Source: Phoebastria nigripes
Taxonomy: Eukaryota; Chordata; Aves; Procellariiformes; Diomedeidae
DNA length: 64,000 nucleotides
Assembly: GCA_035582835.1 (NCBI GenBank)
Contig: JAYKAV010002552.1
Span: 312,195 to 376,194 of the forward strand
Direction of reading: 5' to 3'
This document shows, in pieces, positions 1 through 12,200 of the stretch. The first letter of the stretch is position 1. Each line of letters opens with the position of its first letter. Under the pieces are notes generated by a model. It saw nothing but the letters and a program-made list of their open reading frames with translations, searched no databases and was not told where the DNA came from. Made by a program: the position numbers and the translations under genes.

Positions 1-2640
1 ACTTTACTGTATATTTGAGACAAAGAGCAGTCTGTGGGATATTTTGCTCTTGTACCCAATGAGTAAAAGGCCCTGCTTGTCTAAGCACCAAGAAAGGTCA
101 AACACAGATTTCAAGAAAGCAAGCATCATCTTCAGAAACACAAGATTAGTGTTTGTATGAGGTTGGATACAACAGGATTTCCTCAGCAAGGTATTGAACC
201 TTTCACTTCAGATTGAACCTTTTACTGCTTTGCTTCCCACCCAGCTCAGCATTTTGCATTTTGTTCTGTATTACAAAGTCTTTGGAATAGGGAATATTTC
301 TCACTATGTGTTTGTGTACTGCATTGTACAATGGGCCCCAGTCTTGTTTGGATCCTTTCTTGAGACTTTCTGTGTTAGGGTACAAAAGCATATTACTCAT
401 AACGAATTTGCAACGCAAATTTGACAGCACTCTACTAGTCACACAAAGTATAAGAATAGAAAATTGTTCAACAGTCCAAACTATAATTCAATCATTTTGT
501 ACTGAAAAATGAAGTATTTAAAACATATATTTTGAAAGATGGCTTGTGCATAGTTGCAGTCTGTAGTCCAGCAGAAGTACTAATTTGGGGAAGACAAGGT
601 AGATCCATGAGTGTATATTGAATCAGTCTGATCTATGAAGATGTTTTACAGCACCTGCTAAAAATACTCTAGTAAAACACCACAGTAATTAGAGCAACAC
701 AACAGTATTAATCACATAATGAAGTACTAAGTGTTATGTATTTATATTTTGCAGGATTAATTTAAACCTGGAAATTAAGCAGAGAAAGCTACGAATAAAT
801 TCCTAGATTCCTTGCAATGAAAAGGTATGATTTTTAAAAAGTCATTAGGAAAGTTCCTAGAAATCAACTTTTAATGTACTATATTGTTATTCTAATAATG
901 TATTATAATAAAACACTTACCTTGATAGTTTGGAATTATATCAAGTGGCATCTGTTATCTTTGAAACAATGTATTTGGTTAAAATCACCCTTTAGGATAG
1001 CTTTGTTGGAGTCAATGGATTCACACAAGGAATTCATTTTGATGGGCAATATTTTTGTATGGATCAGAGCTTGTGCAAGCTTGTAAAAAGTTTCATATTA
1101 ATTGTACTAACCTGTGCTAAGTCATGCGTTTAGATTTTGCCTCAAGTTTCACAAGTATGTTAAGTTCTTAGGAGAACCCAACACACCTCTGGATTAATGC
1201 TCAACTGAATTATCAATATATAAGAAAATTTGGAGTTGAGTGACATGCACTATGAAGAAAAGAAGACTGTGTTTTGGGACTTCAGGGGGATGGAAATCCC
1301 TGCTATTGAATGTGTTCGTGGAAAAAATCTGCGATTCATCAATGCGAGTAACAATATGTTTTTGTTTTTAATGATGTGCCCTCTTAATAAAATTACTTTT
1401 ATTTTCTGTTAAAATTACAGAATACTTCATCCCAATGCCTTTTCTGTAATACAGTGTATTTCATCCTATATCAATAACATGAAAGATTCCCAAATTTGAA
1501 AATCTCCTGTAATGCTAGTGTTCATTATACCTAGAACGCCTTCTTTTTCTAACTTCTTATACGAATATACGTTAACAGCGAAAGAAGAGTCAGTTGGGAG
1601 ATGTAGTCTTGCAATAAGAATCCTGTGTAATAGAACTTGCTTTAGAACCAATACAAAATTGGACTTAAATTATCCGAATGACAAAGAAGCTACTTCTTTT
1701 TGTCTCTCTGGCTGCTTCATCAATTTCCAGCCTACTGAAGCCCTCAAGAAGTCACTCTGAAAGTGTGAAGGTTCTGAACTCTTACCTTCTGTTTCACAAC
1801 TTACCGAGACTGTAAAAACTTCTAGGCAATCCTCTCACTATGTCTGAACACCGCGTAGTACACTGAAGCAGAGAGCAAGTGCATTACTGTAACATTATGA
1901 ACTCCATGATTAAGGGGAGTTACATGCTGTAACCAGGAAAGCAGGAATTAAACCTTTAGCATATATGGCTGTTTTAAATGTCTTACAGATTACAGCAACT
2001 TGATATTATTACATATTCTTTTAATGCTCTTTTCATCAGAATCTTGTGCAAACTCTATACTCACAAGTGAGATAGATTGCTAATCATTGTTTTATCTGAT
2101 TGGTGTGATAACATAAAGCAAAAGTCTATTTCAAGGAACTCTTAAAGTAGGATAATCAGGATGCCAGAAATAAGCATTCAGCACAATTCCTAAACTACTG
2201 ATATTTATACAAGAGTTCTACTACTTATGATGAACTATGAGAAAGTAAGGGCAATGAGGGACATTACATGGCCCACTGCTCCAAATTAGAAGCCAGATCC
2301 ACCATTACACTAAACTCAACTGTAATGATACTGGCACTGGGAAAGGAATAGAAAGAGAGGAGAAACTATATATTAAAGAAATTTTTTTTTGTCTGTAATA
2401 TAAAATGCTCATCATTAAATGACAATTTGAATATTGCTGATTTTCCAGACTTACAATGCTTGGTTGTGGATAACTTAAAAATACTGAAGATACATTTCTT
2501 CCGGGTAAATTAATAATACATATTCTTTCATTTAACTCTGCTTTAACTTTGTTGTCTTTTGTATAAACAATGCCACCGGTCATGATTAACTAATTTAGGC
2601 ATCTATTCCACTTCAAAGCATACATTTCTTACTTTATTTG
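1..2640. other. Intergenic DNA, nothing recognisable
   Basis: AT-rich sequence with only short ORFs, none resembling a known protein and none flanked by a convincing splice-site set. I see no CR1 tail, no RNA gene and no CpG cluster here. In human the gene beyond NSMCE4A on this side is the divergently transcribed TACC2, so this could be the space between the two promoters, but no TACC2 exon is visible. Confidence 0.6.
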
Positions 2641-3235
2641 TGTCATGGTTAAACCCCAGCCGGCAACTAAGCCCCACACAGCCGCTCGCTCACTCCCCCC
2701 GGTGGGATGGGGGAGAGAATTGGAAGGGTAAAAGTGAGAAAACTCGTGGGTTGTTGAGATACAGACAGTTTAACAGGTAAAGCAAAAGCCACGCACGCAA
2801 GCAAAGCAAAACAAGGAATTCCTTCACTCCTTCCCATGGGCAGGCAGGTGTGCAGCCATCTCCAGGAAAGCAGGGCTCCATCACGCGTAATGGTGACTTG
2901 GGAAGACAAACGCCATCACTCCGAATGCCCCCCCTTCCTTCTTCTTCCCCCAGCTCTATATGCTGAGCATGACACCATATGGTGTGGGATATCCCTTTGG
3001 TCAGTTGGGGTCAGCTGTCCTGGCTGTGCCCCTCGCAACCTCCTGTGCACCCCCAGCCCCCTCGCTGGTGGGGTGGGGTGAGGAGCAGAAAAGGCCTTGA
3101 CTCTGTGTAAGCGCTGCTCAGCAGTAATGGAAACATCCCTGTGTTATCAACACTGTTTCCAGCACAAATCCAAAACATAGCCCCATACTAGCTACTGTGA
3201 AGAAAATTAACTCTACCCCAGCCAAAGCCAGCACA
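2641..3235 (-). mobile_element. Solo LTR of an avian endogenous retrovirus
   Basis: This 595-bp element starts TGTCATGG and ends GCCAGCACA on the + strand, giving TG...CA termini. It is flanked on both sides by the 5-bp direct repeat ATTTG (2636-2640 and 3236-3240), which is a target-site duplication. Read on the minus strand it shows a TATA-like CATATAGAG (complement of about 2955-2965), followed by a GTTAAACTGTC segment (about 2764-2775) that looks like a decayed ATTAAA polyadenylation signal. I recognise the sequence as a common avian solo-LTR type. The 5-bp duplication fits a class III (ERVL-like) element, but that class is an inference. No internal retroviral coding sequence is present. 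It lies about 290 bp before the NSMCE4A CpG island, antisense to that gene. Confidence 0.88.
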
Positions 3236-3240
3236 ATTTG

Positions 3241-3520
3241 CCGGAGTACAGATCCCTGCTTAGTGATTAATCTAAACATATTATATGGAAATATATGTAT
3301 TAGAGGTGCTCAGTCAAGTCTATCATCCCTTTGTCTCCAGCTTTCACCTCCTGCTCCTCAGATGTTACAGAAGCTTAAAAGTAGATGAAAGATTTGTTAC
3401 CATCAGGTTCATCATTACATTTCCACTCCTTAATAAAGGTGAAAGTTCCAGGCCTTCTCTGCTCAACTTTTCAAAAGCAGATAAAAGCAGGAAACTTGCT
3501 TAATCCAAGAGGTAAAAAGT
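3241..3520. other. Short unique spacer before the CpG island
   Basis: Ordinary AT-rich sequence between the LTR and the CpG island. It may contain distal promoter sequence of NSMCE4A, but no specific site stands out. Confidence 0.5.
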
Positions 3521-3918
3521 CACGCCGCGGACGTGCATGAGCGGACCTCAGCGGCCGCCTTTCAGGGATTTATTCGAAATGACTTACTTAGGCGCAATTT
3601 ATTTTGGAGCGAGCCAAGGACAACTACCTGCGAGGCTCGACACCGCCGGGGGAGCTGCGAGCGGCGGCCGATCCGGAGGCTGCATTCCCGCCCCGCTACC
3701 AGGCCGCTGTTACCTCAGAGAGAGGCCGCCTCCCGCCGGCGGGCGCCCTGAGGGAGCGACCCCGCCCGCGCCAGCAGGCTGCCGCCGCGCGGCAGGCGGC
3801 TTTCGGCCTCCCGCCCGCCTGCGCGCCGCGGGCTTCGCTCCTCTCCCGCCCCGGCAGCGACCTCACGGGGCGGCGGCGCTGACAGCGCCCGCTCCGGAGC
3901 GGGCGGTGGCGGCCTTGG

Positions 3919-3956
3919 CCCCGCCTCGCCCCGCCCCGCCCCGCCCCTCCCCGCGG
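3919..3956. promoter_or_regulatory. Cluster of GC boxes (Sp1/KLF type)
   Basis: Four overlapping CCCCGCC-type units lie in tandem about 160-195 bp upstream of the NSMCE4A start codon. Such clusters are typical Sp1/KLF binding sites in TATA-less promoters. Binding is inferred from the motif only. Confidence 0.6.
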
Positions 3957-4114
3957 GTTTGGCCCTCTCGGGCCGCCGTCGCGTCCGGTAACGGCGTCTC
4001 CGCGCCGTTGGCGCCTTCCGCGGGGCCGGGCTGCCCGGGCGGCGGCCTCCCGGGGCGGCTGCCTCCCGCGCCTCTTCCGCGGCGGCTCGTGAAGGCCCGG
4101 GGCGCCGACCAGCG

Positions 4115-4385
4115 ATGTCGGAGGCGAGTGGAAGCGGTGATCCCTCCTCCTCGCGGAGCTCGGGCGCGGACCGCGGCCGCCTCTCGCTGCCGTCCACCTC
4201 GGGCAACGGCGCCGTGCCTCAGCACGAGCAGCAACGGCTGTCGAGCCGCCCGCCGGCCTCCGGGGAGGAGGGAGAGGAGCCGGAGGCGGCGGGCGAGAAC
4301 CCCGGGCGGCCGGAGGGCGCCGGCGATGAGCGCAGCAGGAGGATGATCCGGAACCAGTACCGGGAGCTCATCTACAGCGTGCAGC
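4115..4385 (+). CDS. NSMCE4A: NSMCE4A exon 1 (coding part)
   Basis: Codes for residues 1-90 and one base of codon 91. It ends ...TACAGCGTGCAGC before the donor GTAAGC. It contains the low-complexity leader and the conserved [11 protein letters not shown] helix. The 5' UTR upstream in the CpG island cannot be bounded from sequence. Confidence 0.94.
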
Positions 4386-7300
4386 GTAAGCCCGGGGTGC
4401 GGCTTCCCTCAGGAGCGGCCCAGCCCGCGGGGGGGGCCGCCGGCCTGTGCCCGGCCCCGGGGCGGGCGCGCCTTCCCTCCGGCGGGGATGCCGCTTTGTC
4501 TGGGGGCTGCGAGTGGGTGCCGGAGCGGTCGTTTAGGTGCCAGGCTGTTAGCCTGTCCTTATTGTTTGAGGAACTCCTAAAGCTCTCGTGGGAACTCCAA
4601 GTTCCTTGGTCTGCTGAAATTTTGGGCCTGTAGTTAGATCGAAATTTGTCTCCCAGGAAGCATTTGCATGCTCAGGGATAGCAAGGTTATGCGGGATTTA
4701 GCTGCTCGGTAGCGTGTGTGACTGCACTGATGCAGGGGAACTATCAGCTTCAGACCTGGAGATATGCTGAAAGCCTTTAATTTTGCGTTCATGGTATTTG
4801 AGCTTTAATTTGAAACTGCAGGTACCAGTATCTGCCTGAACCAGAAAGTTATTCTTAGACTTTCCAGAAAGTGCTATTGGATTTTTAGCATCTCTCTAGA
4901 TAGGTGTGTCAGTACTCCCGTGTGTGTTTGGAGTGTGCTGTTTTTCTCGTGAAAGCATAACAATGGTAAGCACTGCCAAATGTAGCAACGTGTGGTGTTG
5001 GTTGTTTTCTGCATACTTCCTAAATTTGGAGAGTTCTTTTACAAGAGAATACAATGCAGTTTATGGATGATCCAGTCTGTGTTTATGCAGAAAAACAACC
5101 GTGGTATGTCAGTGCATTGAGTATGGTGTACGTCCTTAAAAGCAGTGCTGTGAGTAGCTGTTCAGAATTGAACATCTGAAAGCCTTGTTAAATCATATGA
5201 ATACTGTTACATATAAGTAACTGTGTTTGACATGGTGATCTTCGGAAATCACCAAGCATGCGTGTTTGGGGGTTTGTTTCATGAAAATCCTTAATAACTT
5301 ATGGGTAAGACGAATAACATACAGAAAACTATGGTATCTGCTAGCTGCTTTGACACAGATATAGATATTTTACTGGAACCAAGAGGGATCTGGGATCTGC
5401 TAACATAAACTCAACCATGTAAATCTTACTCCCTTGAAGTAAATGGAAAATTACTACTTCAAAATGAGATAATGCATAAGCATTAATAAAAATGGAGCCT
5501 ACATAATCTTGCAATTGATGTACTATAACTAAATTCTGTATTTGATGGGCTACGAACCAGCCAGTTTTGATTAAGGTGTAAGTATGTATTTCTCAATGCT
5601 TCTATATTTAAGTAATTTAGGATTTCATTTGTGTCCCTTCCCCCCAGAAAATCGTGAGGATATGCTGAGTTCAAAAAGCAACAGACTGACAGAAGCTTTG
5701 GAAGAAGCCAATAAACTGTTTAGTGGAGGTAAAACAAATTCTGTTGTCCTTATTAGAGGTGTTTGCTTGACAGTTGGCCAAGTGTGAGGCCATGATGCCT
5801 TATAAACAAAAAAGGGCAAGAATATGAAATGAAGTTGAGGTCCAAGTACTTTATCAGAATTATTAAAGTATAACTTGAAATAGATATGTTTAGTTGAAGA
5901 GGAATTGTTTGGATAAGTTGATATGAGAAAATAAATATCATTACTTCAGTGTTTATTTGCACTTAGAAATACTCCTTACTTTATCTTGACTCTGTAGAAC
6001 AATATATGTAAATAGTGCATATAAAAAGATACTAACGTAGAGGGGTTCACTTGGAGAGATGTCAATGAAAAAATGCATTTTATTCTTTAATAATGTGTTA
6101 TTTTTTCATGCTTGCCTTTGTCAGTGTCATCCTCTCCTTTTCTCTCTCTCTTTCTTTAACGCAAATTTTATTATAAAGATTATGTAAGTAATTGTGTTAG
6201 AGGTCATTGCAATAAAATGATTTACAAAGCTCTATAGCATACAGACCATCCTGGGTAAATTTTATTATTATATTTTTGAAAATTTCATATTATTAACATA
6301 AAATCTTTTCTGTAACAGTTTTCTTTGCCCGAGAGGCTGCGCTGGATTCCCAGTTTCTTGTCTTAGCATCAAATCTAGGAAAGGAGAAGGCCAATGAGTT
6401 GCACTCTGATATGGCAGCATTTGATTCACTAGCATTTGCAGAAGACTTGGTAAGTTCCAGACTCTGAATTTGCCAACAGTTTTGCTAGAGGTTTGCCCTA
6501 TTTGTTACAGAATCATAAAATAAAAGCCTCAGATTGTCAGTCAGTACATGACACTGATGGAATTTAACACTGTTCTTATGAATTTCTTTGATTAACTTTC
6601 AGGTTAGTGTTGTTAATTGTTTTAAACTATGTATTAAGCATTTCCAATATGCATAGGGGAAAATCTAACTTAAAATGTAGACATCCCTCCCCATTGTTGC
6701 TTTGCTGCTGCTTTATCACAGTTCAGTCAGTTTGTGCTCTTAGGGAAGTCTTGTGCACTTTTTTTTTTATACCCACTGTTCTGTAGTTTCCCAGTAGCTA
6801 AGCATTTTCTTTATCCTGTACACTGCTTCAGATGTTTTTGGATGGAGTTCTCAAGGCCCTGTGTCACTGACGTGAAATGGGACTTTGGATTACTTGCATG
6901 CTTTTAGACTTTACATGTTTGTCTCTTCATACTGTGACTGGGTGGAAGAGTCAGTTCAGAAATAGCTTTGAAGCAAACTTTTTTTTTTTTCCCCCTGAGA
7001 ATTTTCTCTTATGTTACAGTGGATTAATAAGGAGTCTGAGTCTTTGGTCAAGTCTAGAGCTCTGCAAGATAAAACAATTGAACTTGATGGTTTTTTTATT
7101 GAAGCTTTTCCTGGGGAAGTCTGGATTGGTGGATGCAGGGTTGGGCCAAATAAGTTGTTTTATGGTATTCGAGGGCTAGGCTTCCTGGGAGTGTGTGNTG
7201 TTCTGAAACTGTGAGACATCTTAGCTTTATAGTGCAATTTAAGTAATGCTTTGCTACTTCATACATCATTGAAATTCTATTGGAATATAGGCAGTTTTAT

Positions 7301-9188
7301 TTACCTATAGCTCTTTTTTTCATTGCTTGCTGAACACAAGTCTGTATGTGAGTGTTTTTCTGTTTTGACAGTATCTTCAGGAAAGTCAAGGTTCTTATGC
7401 AGTGATATTAAATATTAATCTAGCAGGACAAACACCATAATACGGTATTTCACCATTAATGTATCTACTGATCTTTCTCTAAGTGAATTTTCATTGCAGC
7501 TTTTTTCTTTTGTAGCTAACCTTCATGGGTATAAATCGCATAGAAGTAGAAGAAAATGATAGTGATTCTGAGGGCATGTCAGGTGGCTATTTACCTAGTA
7601 ATGCCTGGCATAAACTGGGAGAAGAAACAGAAAAGTACTTCAGAAGAGCACCTTCTTTTCACTATATGTAAGTTTATTTAAGGAAATGATATATAATGTA
7701 GCACAAGCTAATGACCTTAACTGATTCTTATCTTTAATGCCCTGGAATTGAATAGAGTTTAATCTCGGGTCACAGAGTGTCAACAAGAACTTCTGTGTGG
7801 TCTCTGTTCTTATGGTACAGCGAGCTCCTTGTCTCCAAAATATTCCATAATATTTCTCTCTTTGATTCTGATTTGGCTTNGCCACAAAATACTATCACTT
7901 GTATCTAGTAGAGATAGCAAGGTATTCTTGATTTACCTGTTTCAAACCAAAACCGGTAGAAGTGATCCTCTTTCCTTTAAAAGCTGACTCTTCCCTCATC
8001 TTTCTCTCCCTGTACAAGCTGCAGCCAGAGTCATGAATAGAGGAACCTTTTTTTTCTTTTTTCTTTTTTTTTTTTTTTTCCTTTCCCAGACAGTTATGGA
8101 AGGTCAGTCCGTCAGGGTCTGTATCTTTTACCTGATGATTGTATTACCATGAAGGGACCAACAGTTTTTCCTGTACGTCTGTGTTAATGGGCTGTCTTTT
8201 AGAATCTTGCTTTCTGGCTCTGCCTTCAGAAGAAATCACCTGATTACTGGCAAGTGGCCTTATGTAGAATCAGCATCATGTCTCCTTACGCGTAGGCAAC
8301 CCATTTAGTAGGAGCCTTTTTAGCTGCTGTCAAATGTCACCTGACTTACAGACAACGCTCCAATTTAAATCTCTTTAAGTCAGCCTGCAATAGCAGGATC
8401 TAGTTCAATTAAATTATCAACAGTAGAGCTGATAGAATATTATTCAGTTGTCTATGCTTTTANACTTGTTCCACCCCCCAATAAGGATCACTGTAATTGT
8501 AAGGAAGTTGCCGAATATAGTAATTTGATCATACAATATCTGATATTTATTGTTGGATAGCTAATTGAGATATTTCAAACTCATGTTTGCACTTTCAAGC
8601 TGTAAGCTCTAAACGATAAGTGTATTTTCTAATCATTTTGATGATCTTAAGACAAAATGGACTGCAAGAAAGACTTTTTTTCTCATTAGTTGCATTTTGA
8701 CATCTTAAGTAATGATGGGCTCCTTTTGATGGAGGGTGTGTGAATATTCACAAAGTGTTAATTTTAAATAATAAGTGTAGTTCTCAGTTTAGGAGAAGAA
8801 CTACTTATTTCTGACTCCATCTATTCTTATCTGAGGCCTGAGTTATTTTTTTTCATGGTCAGTCCGTGACTTCTGAAATTGAGCAGTCGCAACTCAACCA
8901 AGATAGGGAAAAATATGTGCTGCAGAATTTTTGGGTACCTGCTGAACTAACTTGAATTGAGTCTCAATTCACACTCTCTCCTTTAGGCGTCTAACTTGGT
9001 GGAGATTCAAGGCAACCAAAGTTAGGAGCCTAAGTTCCTTATATAGTCAATGGAGAGAGGTAAGCACTTCAAGAAAGTGCCTAAATCTAGCACATATATT
9101 ACACTCACGATATTTAATGAGAAACTTTGGATCTCTTCTTAGTGTACTAAATGTTCTATTGATTGACTGTATTTTAAAAATTTGTGGC

Positions 9189-9222
<34 letters not shown>

Positions 9223-12200
9223 AGCTTACTGCAAACCTGAACTTACAGAAACTAAACAATAGATGAAAAAGAGATAAATATTGTANGGAGAGAGTTTTCA
9301 GGCAGAAAAGTTTGTAATAATTTCAAATGGAGATATTGGAGGATATGAACCATATACTATGTTTCATTTCTTAACTAGTTTTAAGAAAAGTAGATTTAAA
9401 GTTTTCAGCTTTTTAAAAAAAAAAAAAGTTGGAATAATTGCATCAAATTTTATACATCTGTTGATAATTCTGGTATGAGGCTGCCAACATATATTGAGAG
9501 CAACTTTTGGAGATGGTTGCTTACAGAAATCTGTAAATGTGACGAGGCTTTATTTTTAGATATCGGTCATTACTTTGCACTCTTATCAGGAGATCAACTG
9601 CTCAGTGTATAGATTTCTTAGCATACAATGTAAAACATATTTCCATATATATATGTTCTTTTTATTTCGGTTAGGCTGGGATCTTTTAAGTCTGATCCTC
9701 CTGTACCAAGGCAACGGATTGAGAGGCAGAAAAGGACTACAGGAGGAGAAGCAAAACGGGCAATGCCTGCTCAGGTTTGTGAAGCGTTATCTTTATTGAC
9801 GATTTGTTATGGCATAGTTATTACAAGTGACTTTTAAATCTTTCTGTTCATGTTGTTTTGGGTTTTGTAGTTATGAACTGTGTAGTACTAAAGGATTCAG
9901 ACTTCATTATTAGGCTTCTTGATTTGTTTTGTGTGGACTGCAGTATTTCACTAAGTTGAAGGAAACAGGATTTACAGACTGATTTCAAATTCAGGAATAG
10001 GATTTACAGACTGATTTTTCAAGTTCAGATTAGTTTATTTGCTCTGATGCTCGTTGCCTTGAAAGGAAACAAAAAAGAAACTTCTTTACATTAGCATGTT
10101 TTCAACTTCTGTTTAAAAGTGTCTAACTGTGTGGCATTTGCACAGAGATGTGGTTAACACCAGCAAACTAATTAGCTCACTTAACCACTATTTTCCCTGC
10201 TTTCTGTTTCCTTATTCTTTCTGTCTTACTCTGGCAGAAAGGCAAAAATCTGAGAATACTTACAGAGAGGCTTACATGTGAAACTTTGAAAAAATAAACC
10301 ATGTTGTTATGGCGAACCTCTGGCTGATGATGCCAGTACAAAATGTTGACTATGTCTTTTTAAATACAGCCTACTTCATAATAATCCAAATAGTGATAGA
10401 AATTATTCTGATACAGTTTGTACTGGGAAGAAGAGGNGCTGGAGGGTTTGAGAGAGTTGCGTCCAGAAGTGAGTGACTGCTCTTTGTGGTTTGCTTAGGT
10501 AAACACCGCTGATCAGCATACATGTTAACCTGTGTTAGATATACAGTTATATGTGAAAGTTTCTGTAGCTTGCTTTATTGCANGGTGGTCAAAGGCAAAG
10601 TGTTAGCTAGCAGGAACAGCAAACAGGTTACTGAAGACTGTACTCGAAAAGTGAGTTTGGTACTCTGCTGATGACGGTACTTGAAGGGCGATTTGGAGTA
10701 CCCTGCTTTACAGGTAACAAACAAATCTGTAAAATCACAATAATCGTGTCCTTTGACCATGTCAAACTTCATGCCATGTCGTTTCTTACATGTAAACTTA
10801 GGTGCCTTTTCTGAAAAAAAGATCTTAGTGAACTGCCCTTCTATGCTTATGAATAAACTTCTTCAGTAAACTCACAGACTATGTACCACTAGGGGTAACC
10901 CGGTTCCGCAGAACTGTTGGAAAGTAAGCATAGACCTGTAAATAGACTTAAAACGTACAAACTGTGGCCTTTCAGTTTGATATTGTAAGATGGGAATTAA
11001 TTCCTAAAGCACTTTGTAAGTTGTCTCATGTTTGCGTAAGCATGTCTGTACCTGTGCATGTGTGGCATAGAGAGAAAAATTTATCTTATGTGTTCATAAA
11101 AGGCCCTTTTCGAGGTCTTGCCTTACAACAGTGGTTATTTGAGGTGAAACTATGTTTCTTTTTTCCAGTTAAAAAAAATGGAGGAGTCTCATCAGGAAGC
11201 TACAGAAAAAGAAGTAGAGAGGATCTTGGGATTATTGCAAACCCATTTTAAAAATGATCGTAAGTATGATTCAGTTAAGCTTTTAAAGCATTAATTTGAA
11301 AAAATGAATACTCTTAATCTTCTACAGTTGAGTGGTTAAACTATAGAAACAAAATTAGGTGGAGTTTGCAAGTAGAAATCTTTATGTTGAAGGATATATA
11401 CTGACTATGTATTTTTTATGAACACTAATCAGTTGCTGTTTGATTGCAAAGTAAATTTAAATCCTACCCTCTCCCTTTTATTAGAGCGTGCCATTTTTAG
11501 AAGGCACTTGAATAGTCACTGCGTACATGTATGCGAGTGGCGAAAGGTGAGAGAAAATAACCTTCTCTAGAAACTTTGTTTCTTTCTGCAGGCAACTGGG
11601 AATTCAGCCTTGTAACTAAATTGACATAAGCATTCAGTTAGCTTTTAAAAGGAGTACTGACTTTCTTAAGTTTGTGTTTACATATCTTAGCTCTGTCTAG
11701 ACCACCTGTTTGTTTGGTTCTTTTTAACAAACCCATTTTTGCATCTCTAGCTGATACACCTATTTCCTTCTTTGATCTTGTGATTGATCCAAACTCTTTT
11801 GCACGCACTGTGGAAAACATCTTTCATGTGTCCTTCATTATAAGGGTAAGGCATGACGTATTCTTGAAATCTTATTTTAGCTATTGGAATTATCTAGAAA
11901 TATCAATTTATTGTTTTTATGGCTTCAATATTGACAGATTAGGATTTAAATATTAGGAATCCTGATTTGTTTTCTACAAACAGTCTATGATATTTTGATA
12001 ATTGAATAAAAAAGAAAACAGAGTTGACAGGCTAATTTTCTTTTATTAGATTTTTCTACTACAGTCAATTTACCAACAAAACAATAGTGAAATTTTTGCT
12101 GTCAATACACTTTCCAAAAAGGGATTCTAGCTCACATTATTTTAGATTATAGAAGAGTAGTCATAGAGTATAGAAGAATTATTGAGGTTGTAGGAAAGTA

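Larger units (their letters stand above)
3520..4500. promoter_or_regulatory. NSMCE4A: CpG island, NSMCE4A promoter and first exon
   Basis: Base composition changes sharply to very GC-rich with dense CpG from about 3520 and returns to AT-rich after about 4530. There is no obvious TATA box near the first exon, which fits a dispersed housekeeping promoter. The long ORFs seen here on both strands are a side effect of few stop codons in GC-rich DNA; only the frame starting at 4115 is supported by splicing to later exons. Confidence 0.88.

Noticed and set aside
3537..4346. A 269-codon ORF across the first CpG island
   Set aside because: It lies in a different frame from the NSMCE4A exon, has only Pro/Arg/Ala low-complexity content and exists because GC-rich DNA has few stops. 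The frame from 4115 is supported by nine more exons.
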